Shown in pieces: positions 35,142-43,911 of a DNA stretch of 64,000 bases. Origin of the DNA: Paraflavisolibacter caeni (lineage in GTDB: Bacteria > Bacteroidota > Bacteroidia > Chitinophagales > Chitinophagaceae). Position numbers and translations under genes: made by a program. The stretch lies in NCBI RefSeq assembly GCF_025628885.1, contig NZ_JAOTIF010000011.1:114662-178661 (forward strand), in the 5' to 3' direction. The first letter of the stretch is position 1; each line of letters opens with the position of its first letter. The notes under the pieces are model-generated. The model saw nothing but the letters and a program-made list of their open reading frames with translations, ran no database searches and was not told the DNA's origin.

Positions 35142-36017
35142 TTAACAATTGCTTAATATTTCCAACGTTTTTTTGACCAAATTTTCAACCGAAGCCTTAC
35201 CATCCTTAGTGAATTCTTTACTCACTCTATTGGCTACAATAGTGTTGAGCGATAGGCAATGATGCCCTAAAAGCCGCCCTAATCCATAGATTCCCGAAGT
35301 TTCCATCTCAAAATTCGTAATACGATGCTGGCCAAAGATAAACTGAGTAAGGTTATTAATTAGTTGTGGGTTTTTAACACCTAATCTAAGAACTCGGCCT
35401 TGAGGACCATAAAACCCTGGGCAGGTAACGGTGATGCCATGAAAAAAGTCTTTAACAAAATGTTTAAGTAAAGAGGGAGAAGCGCTGCTGATATAAGGCT
35501 GGCTCATTTGTGCCTGGATTTGCGTTTGAGTACAAAAAGACTGCAGTAACTGCTTTTCTTCCTCATTATGTTCTAAACGGTAATAATGCAACAGGTTATC
35601 TAACCCAAGACCGTGAGTGGCCGCAACCAAAGAATCAACAGGAATGTCCCTCTGCAGTGACCCTGAAGTGCCAACTCGTAATATATTCAGGGTCGTTAAA
35701 TTTTCCTTGATGATCCTTGTTTCAAAATCAATATTTACTAAGGCATCTATTTCATTGAGTACTATATCTATATTATCTGTACCAATACCAGAAGAAATAA
35801 CTGTTAATCTCTTCTTACCTAGAGTGCCCGTATGAGAAACAAATTCTCTATGCTGCCTTTTGACTTCTATGGTATCAAAATACTTACTGACTTGAGGTAC
35901 CCTGCCAGGATCCCCGACTGTGATAACGGTAGTTGCCAATTCCTCAGGGCGAAGATCAAGATGGTAAACTGCTCCACGTTCGTTGATGATAAGTTCTGAT
36001 GCTGCAATTGGCTGCAT
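35142..36017 (-). CDS. Nucleoside phosphorylase (uridine/purine phosphorylase family)
   Basis: 291 residues of the PNP/UDP hexameric family. VITVGDPGRVPQVSKYF near 31, VISSGIGTDNIDIVLNEIDALVN near 74, ILRVGTSGSLQ near 111, the base/ribose segment NFEMETSGIYGLGRLLGHHCLSLNTIVANR near 234. It cleaves nucleosides with phosphate to base and ribose-1-phosphate in the cytosol. The match is nearest to the Bacteroidota uridine-phosphorylase-like proteins; base preference is uncertain. Confidence 0.92.
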   Translation of the reverse strand: MQPIAASELIINERGAVYHLDLRPEELATTVITVGDPGRVPQVSKYFDTIEVKRQHREFVSHTGTLGKKRLTVISSGIGTDNIDIVLNEIDALVNIDFETRIIKENLTTLNILRVGTSGSLQRDIPVDSLVAATHGLGLDNLLHYYRLEHNEEEKQLLQSFCTQTQIQAQMSQPYISSASPSLLKHFVKDFFHGITVTCPGFYGPQGRVLRLGVKNPQLINNLTQFIFGQHRITNFEMETSGIYGLGRLLGHHCLSLNTIVANRVSKEFTKDGKASVENLVKKTLEILSNC

Positions 36018-36070
36018 GACAAAAGGAAAATTAAAAATGAAAAACCTACTTTAACTTGGTAAAAATATCC

Positions 36071-36078
36071 TATTTTCG
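36071..36078 (+). promoter_or_regulatory. -7-like element (TATTTTCG) upstream of tRNA-Cys
   Basis: Same 9-mer (TATTTTCGC) as before the 134-aa membrane gene. It lies about 36 nt before the tRNA. Confidence 0.45.
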
Positions 36079-36114
36079 CACCCGATTCAAAAAACGAGTA
36101 ACATTAATACTCCT

Positions 36115-36185
36115 GGTACCGTGGCCGAGTGGCTAGGCAGAGGTCTGCAAAACCTCCTACAGCAGTTCGAATCTGCTCGGTACCT
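36115..36185 (+). tRNA. tRNA-Cys (GCA)
   Basis: 71-nt cloverleaf. The acceptor stem GGTACCG/CGGTACC is perfect, the D-stem is GCC/GGC, the anticodon stem GAGGT/ACCTC encloses loop CTGCAAA with anticodon GCA at 36147-36149, and the T-stem AGCAG/CTGCT encloses TTCGAAT. The discriminator base is U, as expected for tRNA-Cys. CCA is not encoded. A terminator follows. Confidence 0.97.
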
Positions 36186-36189
36186 CAAG

Positions 36190-36208
36190 TTCCCGCCTAT
36201 AGCGGGAA
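36190..36208 (+). terminator. Terminator of tRNA-Cys
   Basis: TTCCCGC/GCGGGAA stem with 5-nt loop followed by TTTTTGCTTT. Confidence 0.75.
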
Positions 36209-36296
36209 TTTTTGCTTTAATAACTTCACAAGTTATACCGGAGAATCTTTATCAAATGCTAAACTTGTGAACGATTAAACCAGTAAACTTTTTAAA

Positions 36297-36623
36297 ATGC
36301 TCTCCAAAGAAGAAAAAGACTTTTTGATTTATTGGGAGGCCAACCGCCTGAACAACAAAAGATTTCTGCGCCAGTTTAGCATTGGTCTGCCTATTGGGGT
36401 ATTTCTGGTGGCTGCTGTTTTTGTTAACATTTTATCCGGTTGGTATAAAAAAGCCGATATGATCATCCGGAGCAATTCATCGATACTGGTAACCATCCTG
36501 GTTGCCCTTGTAGGTATCGCCATCTTTTTAACCATATTTTCCAGTCGCTATAAATGGGAGCAAAACGAACAGCGCTACCTCGAACTAAAGGAAAAGGAAA
36601 AGAGAGAGGAATCCCTGCAATAA
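36297..36623 (+). CDS. Small membrane protein, 108 aa
   Basis: Not recognised. A basic N-terminus, two transmembrane helices (FSIGLPIGVFLVAAVFVNILSGWY and SSILVTILVALVGIAIFLTIFSSRY), and a charged C-terminal helix (QNEQRYLELKEKEKREES) that could form a coiled coil. The opening LSKEEKDFLIYWEANRL is amphipathic and probably cytosolic. The function is unknown. It is monocistronic. Confidence 0.65.
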   Translation: MLSKEEKDFLIYWEANRLNNKRFLRQFSIGLPIGVFLVAAVFVNILSGWYKKADMIIRSNSSILVTILVALVGIAIFLTIFSSRYKWEQNEQRYLELKEKEKREESLQ

Positions 36624-36729
36624 AAAACTTATTACTTTCTTCCAATTAGCTTTTCCAATCCGACCCTAAATGACCGCTTATGTCCTGTTTTGAGTGCACT
36701 AAAACTACGTGAATCCTTCGTTGCTGAAG

Positions 36730-36785
36730 CATACCTAAGCCATACCTACTCCCTACCAAAGCCCTATCAAAGCCTAGGATAAAGC
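36730..36785. repeat. Degenerate 11-nt tandem repeat, five copies
   Basis: Successive units CATACCTAAGC, CATACCTACTC, CCTACCAAAGC, CCTATCAAAGC and CTAGGATAAAGC, period 11 (last 12). Confidence 0.55.
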
Positions 36786-36846
36786 ATGAAAATGGTAAAT
36801 TCCCATTTCTCGGCAATCCCCAAACTCCAAATCTCAATATCACAAA

Positions 36847-36867
36847 ATTCCGAATTCCGAATTCCGA
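36847..36867. repeat. Tandem ATTCCGA x3
   Basis: Three exact 7-bp copies, partially self-complementary through GGAATTCC-like cores. Confidence 0.7.
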
Positions 36868-37049
36868 AATCCCAAATCCACTCTACCATCTATCATTCAT
36901 AATCTTTTCTCTCTCCCTCCTTTCTTTCAGTCCTAACTTTAAACAAAAACTGATAAATAGCAAACCTGGAAGCGATAATTGTCAGGTTATCCTCATCATA
37001 TGTCTTCTAATTTCGGCCCTTCACATCCTATTTACTATAAATATTATAC

Positions 37050-38684
37050 ATGGTGATCAAAGACATGACGAGGCCAACCGATCTGCATGGCCATGCAAAA
37101 GGAACAGGGCCTTTGCGTACGCAGAAGCCAGTCTACATGGATTTCTTACCACCCTGCAACAATGCTTGTCCCGCTGGTGAAAACATTCAGTCTTGGTTGG
37201 CTTTAGCTCAGGAAGGCAAACATGAGGAGGCCTGGCAGAAGTTGGTAGAAGAGAATCCAATGCCCTGTGTTCATGGAAGAGTGTGCTATCACCCTTGTGA
37301 AAGTGCCTGCAACCGTGCTTTTGTGGATAGCCCGGTTAGTATCCATGCAGTGGAGCGTTTTCTTGGTGATAAAGCATTGGAGGAAGGATGGAAAATTAAA
37401 TGTACCACTCCAAAATCTGGTAAGAGGGTGCTGGTAATTGGTGGTGGCCCAAGTGGATTATCTGCGGCCTACCATCTCACCCGAGCTGGCCATGAAGTGG
37501 AAATATATGAAGCCGGACCAGTTGCCGGTGGCATGATGCACTTTGGTATTCCTGCTTACCGTCTGCCACGTAATATATTACAAGCCGAGATCCAGCGTAT
37601 CCTTGATTTAGGTGTTAAAATAAAACTCAATTATAAAGTAGATAATGTCCTGAAGGAAAAAGAAGCAGGCAACTTTGATGTTGTATTTGTTGCCATTGGA
37701 GCAGGCCTCGCCAAAAAAATTGACATCCCCGGACAGGCTGCTGCTAAAATGTTGGACGCTGTGAGCTTCTTACGTGATGTAGAAACAGGTAATGTGCCTA
37801 AGTTAGGCCGTAAGGTAGCTGTTTATGGTGGTGGCAACACAGCCATGGACGCTGCCCGTACTGCTAAGCGTCTAGGTGCTGACGAAGCTTTCATCATTTA
37901 TCGTCGCGATCGTGAAAACATGCCCGCACACGACTTTGAGGCAGATGAAGCTTTGACTGAAGGGGTAAAGATCAACTGGCTGCGTACCATTAAGGCTGTT
38001 GATGATACCACCTTTACGGTAGAAATAATGGAATTGGAAAATGGCCAATTGAAAGCTTCCGGCCGCTATGAAACCTTGGAAGCAGACTCCCTCATTTTGG
38101 CTGTTGGACAGGATACAGACACAAACTTCCTATCTCAAATTCCTGGCGTCGAACTCAAGAAAGACGGTACTGTAATTGTCGGTCCCAATATGATGACTGG
38201 TCACGAAGGAATCTTTGCTGGGGGTGATATGACCCCAAGCGAGCGTACGGTAACAATTGCAACTGGTCATGGTAAAAAGGCTGCCCGTTACATTGATGCT
38301 TATCTGAAACAAACAGATTATATCAAAACTCCGAAACATCCGCTCGTTGGATATGAAAAGCTTCATGTATGGTATAAAACAGAAGCACCAAAGCGCGAAC
38401 AGGAAATGTTAGCTGCTGAACAGCGGGTTGCCAGCTTTGATGAAATATTGGCTGGGTTATCACCGGAGCAAGCCCTATTTGAGGCACAACGCTGTCTCTC
38501 TTGTGGCAATTGCTTCGAGTGTGATGGATGCTATGGATCATGCCCGGAAGAAGCCGTGATTAAGTTAGGTCCCGGCAACCGGTATGAATATGATTATAAT
38601 AAATGCACCGGTTGTGCCGTCTGCTACGAGCAATGCCCGGTTCATGCTATTGAAATGGTATCAGAAAAAATCAGTGAAAAGTAA
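37050..38684 (+). CDS. GltD-like NAD(P)-binding iron-sulfur oxidoreductase
   Basis: 544 residues. An N-terminal 4Fe-4S region (CNNACPAGENIQSWL near 32, CVHGRVCYHPCESACNR near 70) is followed by an FAD-binding GGGPSGLSAAYHLTRAGHEV near 130 and an NADPH-binding GGGNTAMDAARTAKRLG near 262. The C-terminal 2x[4Fe-4S] ferredoxin domain (CLSCGNCFECDGCYGSCPEEA and CTGCAVCYEQCPVHAIEM) lies near 483-540. The core matches the glutamate synthase small subunit, but no large subunit is adjacent. Instead it precedes the pyruvate:ferredoxin oxidoreductase gene by 14 bp, so it probably moves electrons between NAD(P)H and the PFOR/ferredoxin pool. Confidence 0.9.
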   Translation: MVIKDMTRPTDLHGHAKGTGPLRTQKPVYMDFLPPCNNACPAGENIQSWLALAQEGKHEEAWQKLVEENPMPCVHGRVCYHPCESACNRAFVDSPVSIHAVERFLGDKALEEGWKIKCTTPKSGKRVLVIGGGPSGLSAAYHLTRAGHEVEIYEAGPVAGGMMHFGIPAYRLPRNILQAEIQRILDLGVKIKLNYKVDNVLKEKEAGNFDVVFVAIGAGLAKKIDIPGQAAAKMLDAVSFLRDVETGNVPKLGRKVAVYGGGNTAMDAARTAKRLGADEAFIIYRRDRENMPAHDFEADEALTEGVKINWLRTIKAVDDTTFTVEIMELENGQLKASGRYETLEADSLILAVGQDTDTNFLSQIPGVELKKDGTVIVGPNMMTGHEGIFAGGDMTPSERTVTIATGHGKKAARYIDAYLKQTDYIKTPKHPLVGYEKLHVWYKTEAPKREQEMLAAEQRVASFDEILAGLSPEQALFEAQRCLSCGNCFECDGCYGSCPEEAVIKLGPGNRYEYDYNKCTGCAVCYEQCPVHAIEMVSEKISEK

Positions 38685-38698
38685 TTGGGAATTAAAAC

Positions 38699-41600
38699 AT
38701 GAAAAAACTAATAAAAACCATTGATGGTAATGAAGCGGCAGCATATATAGCATATCGTACAAATGAAGTATGCGCCATCTATCCCATTACACCTTCTTCC
38801 ACAATGGCCGAATTATGCGATGAATGGTCTGCTAAAAGCATCAAAAATATATGGGGTAATGTTCCTGACGTCATTGAAATGCAAAGTGAAGGAGGTGCTG
38901 CTGGTACTGTTCACGGAGCTCTGCAAACAGGAGCCTTAACCACTACATTTACAGCTTCCCAGGGGCTCATGTTAATGCTGCCCAACATGTATAAAATTGC
39001 TGGTGAATTAACTGCAACCGTTTTCCATGTGGCAGCACGTTCTTTGGCCGCACAGGGGCTTTCCATCTTCGGCGATCATAGTGATGTGATGGCTGCTCGT
39101 ACAACAGGCTTCGCTATGCTGGCGTCTGCCAATGTTCAGGAAGCCCATGACTTTGCATTGATTGCACAGGCTGCTACCATGCAATCCCGCATTCCATTTA
39201 TCCATTTCTTTGATGGCTTCCGCACCTCACATGAAGTAAGTAAGATCAACTTAATGAGTGATGAAGTGATCAGCTCCATGATCGATAATGACTTACTTTT
39301 TGCACACCGCTTACGTGCGCTGAATCCGGACAATCCTTTCATAAGAGGTACTGCCCAAAATCCTGATGTTTACTTTCAGGCAAGGGAAACCGTAAATCCA
39401 TTTTATGCACAAACACCAGGGATTGTGCAACAGCAAATGGATAAACTCGGAAGCCTTACAGGACGTTTCTACAAATTATTTGAATACTATGGTAAGCCTG
39501 ATGCAGAAAGGATCATAATCATGATGGCATCAGGTGCTGAAACGGCAACTGAAACAATAAAAAAGCTGATGGAAGATGGAGAGAAGGTCGGAGTGATCAA
39601 TGTTCGCCTGTTTCGTCCTTTTTCTGTTAAGCATTTAATTGATGTTTTGCCTGCTTCAGTAAAAAAAGTAGCTGTTCTTGACCGCACAAAAGAACCTGGT
39701 GCTGATGGTGAGCCTTTATATAAAGATATTATCACTGCATTCACCGAAGCCTATAATGATGGTCAATTGACTCATTTGCCAAGAATAGTAGGTGGCCGCT
39801 ATGGCTTGTCGTCTAAAGAGTTTACTCCTGCTATGGTGAAAGGAATTTTTGAAGAACTGAAGAAAGATGTTTCAAAGAACCATTTCACCATTGGTATCAA
39901 CGACGATGTAAGTAACAGCAGTCTGGATTACGATCCATCTTTTGAATTGGAAGATGAAGGAATGACTGCTGCACTCTTCTATGGCTTAGGTGCAGACGGT
40001 ACCGTTTCTGCAAACAAAAACAGTATCAAGATTATTGGTGAGAATACAGATCTATTTGCTCAGGGCTATTTTGTTTATGACTCCAAAAAGTCTGGTTCGC
40101 AAACAGTCTCCCACCTTCGTTTTGGAAAGAACCCGATCAAAGCTCCATATTTAGTAGAGAAGGCCGACTTCATCGCTTGCCACCAGTTCAACTTTATACA
40201 GAAGATTGATATTCTTCAGAAAGCAAACCCAGGTTCAGTATTCCTTTTGAACAGTCCATACAGCAGTGCAGATGTTTGGGGACATTTACCAGCACCTATC
40301 CAACAGCAGTTGATTGATAAGAAAATAAAACTGTATGTGATCGATGCTGATGAAGTAGCTCAAAATGCTGGCATGGGTAATCGAATCAATACGATCATGC
40401 AGACGTGCTTCTTCGCCTTGTCAGGTGTACTGCCAAGAGAAGAAGCGATTAGTCAGATCAAACAGGCAATTGAAAAAACCTACAGTAAGAAAGGTAAAGC
40501 TGTTATCGATCTGAATTTCAAAGCAGTAGATGCAGCATTGAGTCATTTACATGAAGTCTTAATTCCTTTAACAGTTACTGCTCAATCAGGCTTTCCTGAT
40601 ATCGTACCTCAGCAGGCACCAGACTTTGTTCAAAATGTGACAGCAGTGATGATGAAGGGTGAAGGTGACCAGTTGCCGGTGAGTATGTTGCCTATTGATG
40701 GAACTTACCCCAGTGGTACTACCCAATGGGAAAAGCGTAATGTTTCGGATACCGTTCCTGTTTGGGATCCTGTGACCTGTATCCAGTGTGGCAATTGCTC
40801 TTTTGTTTGTCCTCACGGTGTGATCAGGGCTAAATTCTACAACCAGGAGTGCTTGGAAGATGCCCCGGAAGGATTCCCTTCTGCTAATATTAGTGCCAGG
40901 GGCTTTCCTGAAACTCGTTACACCTTGCAGATCTATGCAGAGGACTGCACTGGTTGCACGCTTTGTGTAGATGCCTGCCCTGCATTCAACTTGGCTGATA
41001 ATACCCGCAAGGCAATTAATATGGAAGCCAAAGCTCCCATATTGGATAAAGAAAAAGAGAACATCAAATTCTTTGAAAGTCTACCTGTAAATGATCGTTC
41101 AAAAGTTGATTTTTCCTCAGTTCGTGGTGCACAGTTCCTGGAACCATTGTTTGAGTTTTCCGGTGCCTGCGCAGGCTGTGGTGAAACTCCTTATGTAAAA
41201 CTCCTGACGCAATTGTTTGGCGATCGTTTGATCGTAGCTAATGCCACTGGCTGTTCTTCTATCTATGGAGGTAACTTGCCAACCACACCTTGGACGAAAA
41301 ATAAAGATGGTAAAGGTCCTGCGTGGAGTAACTCCCTATTCGAAGACAATGCTGAATTTGGATTAGGCATGCGCGTGTCAGCAGATAAACAATTAGGGAT
41401 TGCGCAAGACTTGTTAAAGAGACTAAGCTCAGAAATAGATAATTCGTTAATTGAAGACATCCTCAATGCTCCTCAATTAACCGAGTCCCAGATCATGTTG
41501 CAACGCATGCGTGTACAAAGACTGAAAGAAGCCTTGAAGCGATCTTCAGACCCTTTTGCAAAACACTTGTTATATGTTGCCGATCATTTTGTTCGTCGCA

Positions 41601-42265
41601 GTGTATGGTTGTTGGGCGGTGATGGTTGGGCTTATGACATTGGTTCTTCTGGATTAGACCACGTACTGGCTAGTGGCCGTAATGTAAACGTATTGGTAAT
41701 GGATACTGAGGTATATTCAAATACAGGTGGTCAATCCTCTAAGTCAACTCCAATGGCAGCAACTGCTAAATTTGCGACTGCAGGTAAAAGGGTAGGGAAG
41801 AAGAACCTGGCTTTGCAGGCGATCTCTTATGGGAATGTATATGTAGCGCAAGTAGCTATGGGTGGCAATCCCCAGCAAACGCTTTTGGCTATGCGCCAGG
41901 CCGAAGCTTATGAAGGTCCGTCACTCATATTAGCATACAGCCATTGTATTGCACATGGTATTGATATGGCCAAAGGATTGCAACAACAAAAGTTAGCAGT
42001 CAACAGTGCCTACTGGCCGCTATTCCGCTTCAATCCTAAATTGCGCCAGAAGGGTATCAATCCATTCATCCTGGATTCTCCTCGTCCAACCATTCAACTG
42101 AAGGATTATGCGCTCAATGAAATGCGCTATAAGAACCTGGAGAAGAATAACCCTGCTGAAGCCAAACACCTGATGGAAGTTGCCCAGCAGTTGGTTGATC
42201 TTAGATGGAACACCTATGAAAATATGGCGCAATGGAAGGCTGAAGAGTTTGCACCGGTTTTATAA
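38699..42265 (+). CDS. nifJ: Pyruvate:ferredoxin (flavodoxin) oxidoreductase
   Basis: 1188 residues, the full-length fused PFOR. IYPITPSSTMAE near 27 opens the pyrimidine-binding domain. The two 4Fe-4S ferredoxin motifs are CIQCGNCSFVCP near 698 and CTGCTLCVDACP near 754. The TPP-binding part has CAGCGETPYVKLLTQLFGDR near 822, GGDGWAYDIGSSGLDHV near 971 and NTGGQSSKSTP near 1010. It oxidises pyruvate to acetyl-CoA and CO2 with reduced ferredoxin or flavodoxin. Being oxygen-sensitive in many species, it implies anaerobic or micro-oxic metabolism. It is in an operon with the preceding flavoprotein. Confidence 0.97.
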   Translation: MKKLIKTIDGNEAAAYIAYRTNEVCAIYPITPSSTMAELCDEWSAKSIKNIWGNVPDVIEMQSEGGAAGTVHGALQTGALTTTFTASQGLMLMLPNMYKIAGELTATVFHVAARSLAAQGLSIFGDHSDVMAARTTGFAMLASANVQEAHDFALIAQAATMQSRIPFIHFFDGFRTSHEVSKINLMSDEVISSMIDNDLLFAHRLRALNPDNPFIRGTAQNPDVYFQARETVNPFYAQTPGIVQQQMDKLGSLTGRFYKLFEYYGKPDAERIIIMMASGAETATETIKKLMEDGEKVGVINVRLFRPFSVKHLIDVLPASVKKVAVLDRTKEPGADGEPLYKDIITAFTEAYNDGQLTHLPRIVGGRYGLSSKEFTPAMVKGIFEELKKDVSKNHFTIGINDDVSNSSLDYDPSFELEDEGMTAALFYGLGADGTVSANKNSIKIIGENTDLFAQGYFVYDSKKSGSQTVSHLRFGKNPIKAPYLVEKADFIACHQFNFIQKIDILQKANPGSVFLLNSPYSSADVWGHLPAPIQQQLIDKKIKLYVIDADEVAQNAGMGNRINTIMQTCFFALSGVLPREEAISQIKQAIEKTYSKKGKAVIDLNFKAVDAALSHLHEVLIPLTVTAQSGFPDIVPQQAPDFVQNVTAVMMKGEGDQLPVSMLPIDGTYPSGTTQWEKRNVSDTVPVWDPVTCIQCGNCSFVCPHGVIRAKFYNQECLEDAPEGFPSANISARGFPETRYTLQIYAEDCTGCTLCVDACPAFNLADNTRKAINMEAKAPILDKEKENIKFFESLPVNDRSKVDFSSVRGAQFLEPLFEFSGACAGCGETPYVKLLTQLFGDRLIVANATGCSSIYGGNLPTTPWTKNKDGKGPAWSNSLFEDNAEFGLGMRVSADKQLGIAQDLLKRLSSEIDNSLIEDILNAPQLTESQIMLQRMRVQRLKEALKRSSDPFAKHLLYVADHFVRRSVWLLGGDGWAYDIGSSGLDHVLASGRNVNVLVMDTEVYSNTGGQSSKSTPMAATAKFATAGKRVGKKNLALQAISYGNVYVAQVAMGGNPQQTLLAMRQAEAYEGPSLILAYSHCIAHGIDMAKGLQQQKLAVNSAYWPLFRFNPKLRQKGINPFILDSPRPTIQLKDYALNEMRYKNLEKNNPAEAKHLMEVAQQLVDLRWNTYENMAQWKAEEFAPVL

Positions 42266-42313
42266 CCATGATCCATTGGTCTACTTACATTTGTTCCTTA
42301 AATGCTTTGAATA

Positions 42314-43006
42314 ATGACTGTTCAGGAAATCTTGCAAACCCTTCAGCAACATTCCAATTTTGTAAACATCCAGGGCATGAGCCGTTATGGTATCAATACA
42401 GAAAAAGCTTTCGGTATAAAAATCCCTATTTTGCGTCAATTGGCAAAAAGCATTGGTAAAAATCATCCACTGGCATTAGAGTTATGGAAGAGCGAATTCC
42501 ATGAAGCAAGGTTGCTTGCAATTTTTATTGCCGATCCAAAGCAGGTGGATGAAACTTTAATGGAACAATGGGTGCTCGACTTTAACTCTTGGGATATTTG
42601 CGATCAATGCTGCAGCAACTTGTTCGAACGTACTCCCTTTGCTTTCCAAAAGGCTTTAGAGTGGGTAGATCGGAACGAAGAATTTGTGAAGAGGGCTGGA
42701 TTTGTTTTAATTGCAGTTTTGGCTGTTCATCGAAAAAAACTGAACGACCAGGAATTTTTACCTTTCTTCTCCTGTATAGAAGAAAAGTCTGATGATGAAC
42801 GCAACTTCGTAAAAAAAGCGGTAAATTGGGCATTAAGGCAATTAGGAAAAAGAAGTTCTTTATTAAGGGATAGAGCTATAGAGGTTTGTGAACGATTAAA
42901 GGTCCGGGATAGTAAAAGTGCTCGCTGGATAGCGACCGATGCATTAAGAGAATTAAAAAGCGAAAAGAAGCAGAAAAAGATAGTAAAATTAGCCGACACG
43001 AAATAA
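42314..43006 (+). CDS. DNA alkylation repair protein (AlkD-like HEAT repeat)
   Basis: 230 residues of helical repeats. GISVPxLR-like segment KIPILRQLAKSIG near 38, ELWKSEFHEARLLAIFIADP near 55, VLDFNSWDICDQCCSNLF near 83, KRAGFVLIAVLAVHRK near 127, RNFVKKAVNWALRQLGKR near 160. AlkC/AlkD enzymes excise N3- and N7-alkylpurines without base flipping. The Trp and Asp in NSWDICDQ match the AlkD DNA-contact region. A lysine-rich tail follows. The gene is 48 bp after nifJ, so it may be read through from it. Confidence 0.9.
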   Translation: MTVQEILQTLQQHSNFVNIQGMSRYGINTEKAFGIKIPILRQLAKSIGKNHPLALELWKSEFHEARLLAIFIADPKQVDETLMEQWVLDFNSWDICDQCCSNLFERTPFAFQKALEWVDRNEEFVKRAGFVLIAVLAVHRKKLNDQEFLPFFSCIEEKSDDERNFVKKAVNWALRQLGKRSSLLRDRAIEVCERLKVRDSKSARWIATDALRELKSEKKQKKIVKLADTK

Positions 43007-43035
43007 AAATAGCCAGGTAATGCACCTGGCTATTT
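43007..43035. terminator. Bidirectional terminator between alkD-like and Bax-inhibitor genes
   Basis: AAATAGCCAGGT and its exact complement, 5-nt loop. Confidence 0.75.
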
Positions 43036-43059
43036 GTTTGAAAACAAAAGTATTTATGT

Positions 43060-43800
43060 TTAATTCCTTGATGACAGCTTTGATAGCAACCTCAGGATTT
43101 CCATGTACAACCATACAATGGTAACCAGCAGGCCAAACGCGCTGTACCATTCAAAATATTTAGGTGCACCGTGTGCAGCCCCTTGTTCCATCATGTCAAA
43201 GTCCAGGATCAGGTTGAGGGCAGCTACGATTACAATCACTAAGCTAATACCTATTCCAAGCATTCCATTATCATGCAGAAGGGGCATTTGAATGCCGAAT
43301 AAGCGCAGAATAAGGGATATAGCATAGAACAATGCAATACCTGCAGTTGCTGCGATGACTACTTTTTTGAAAGTATTGGTGGCCTTGATAATACCAAGGT
43401 TATACAAAAAGTACATGGCTCCTGCAGTGCCAAAAGTGAGCATTACTGCCTGCATAACAATGCCTGGAAGTGCAGCGTCAAAATATGCAGATATGGCACC
43501 AAGGAATAAGCCTTCTAGCAATGCATACCCTAATGCCAGGTATGGTGCCCATTCCTTTTTGAAAATAATAATAAGGGCTAATACAAAGCCTCCAATCATA
43601 GAACCCCACATCCAGGGCATAACATCAACACCTTTGTAAAACAAGCCCCAGGTAAATGAAGCGGCTCCTAATACCATGATCAAAAGCAAACCGAACTTTT
43701 GTACAGTACCACGTACTGTCATGGCATCGCCTTCGTACCGGTAAACTTTTTCAAATGTTTTTTCAGATATAACAGGGTTACCCCCCTTAAACAGTCCCAT
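43060..43800 (-). CDS. Bax inhibitor-1/YccA family membrane protein
   Basis: 246 residues with seven predicted transmembrane helices. The N-terminal 35 residues are polar (GGNPVISEKTFEKVYRYEGDAMTVRGTV), then helices at about 35-52, 66-82, 92-112, 117-135, 143-165, 178-200 and 220-240. APYLALGYALLEGLFLGAISAYFD near 85, and DFDMMEQGAAHGAPKYFEWYSAFGLLVTIVWLY at the end, are typical of the YccA/BI-1 group. These proteins are calcium-leak-like channels or protease modulators in other species; the role here is unknown. Confidence 0.92.
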   Translation of the reverse strand: MGLFKGGNPVISEKTFEKVYRYEGDAMTVRGTVQKFGLLLIMVLGAASFTWGLFYKGVDVMPWMWGSMIGGFVLALIIIFKKEWAPYLALGYALLEGLFLGAISAYFDAALPGIVMQAVMLTFGTAGAMYFLYNLGIIKATNTFKKVVIAATAGIALFYAISLILRLFGIQMPLLHDNGMLGIGISLVIVIVAALNLILDFDMMEQGAAHGAPKYFEWYSAFGLLVTIVWLYMEILRLLSKLSSRN

Positions 43801-43911
43801 AGAGATGATTTTTTTTGTGAAAATAATGTTTTGTTGTGTATAAAATTAATGACCTCCTAGTCTGAAACGGGTCTGGATTTTTTGTACATTCATTAAAACC
43901 ATTAACCAACG

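Larger units (their letters stand above)
36624..37049. other. Repeat-rich intergenic region
   Basis: 426 bases without a credible gene. It contains an 11-nt periodic tract (36730-36785), a CCCCAAACTCCAAATCTC tract (36815-36835), and three tandem ATTCCGA copies (36847-36867). The final 150 bases are C/T-rich then AT-rich and must carry the promoter of the oxidoreductase pair. An antisense open frame across it is mostly repeat translation and is not called. Confidence 0.55.

Noticed and set aside
36646..36843. 65-codon reverse-strand frame in the repeat-rich gap
   Set aside because: Most of it translates the 11-nt repeat. It is more probably a dispersed non-coding element.
36624..37049. RNase P, tmRNA or other structural RNA in the long gaps
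   Set aside because: None of the conserved cores of these RNAs is visible in this or the other gaps over 300 bases.
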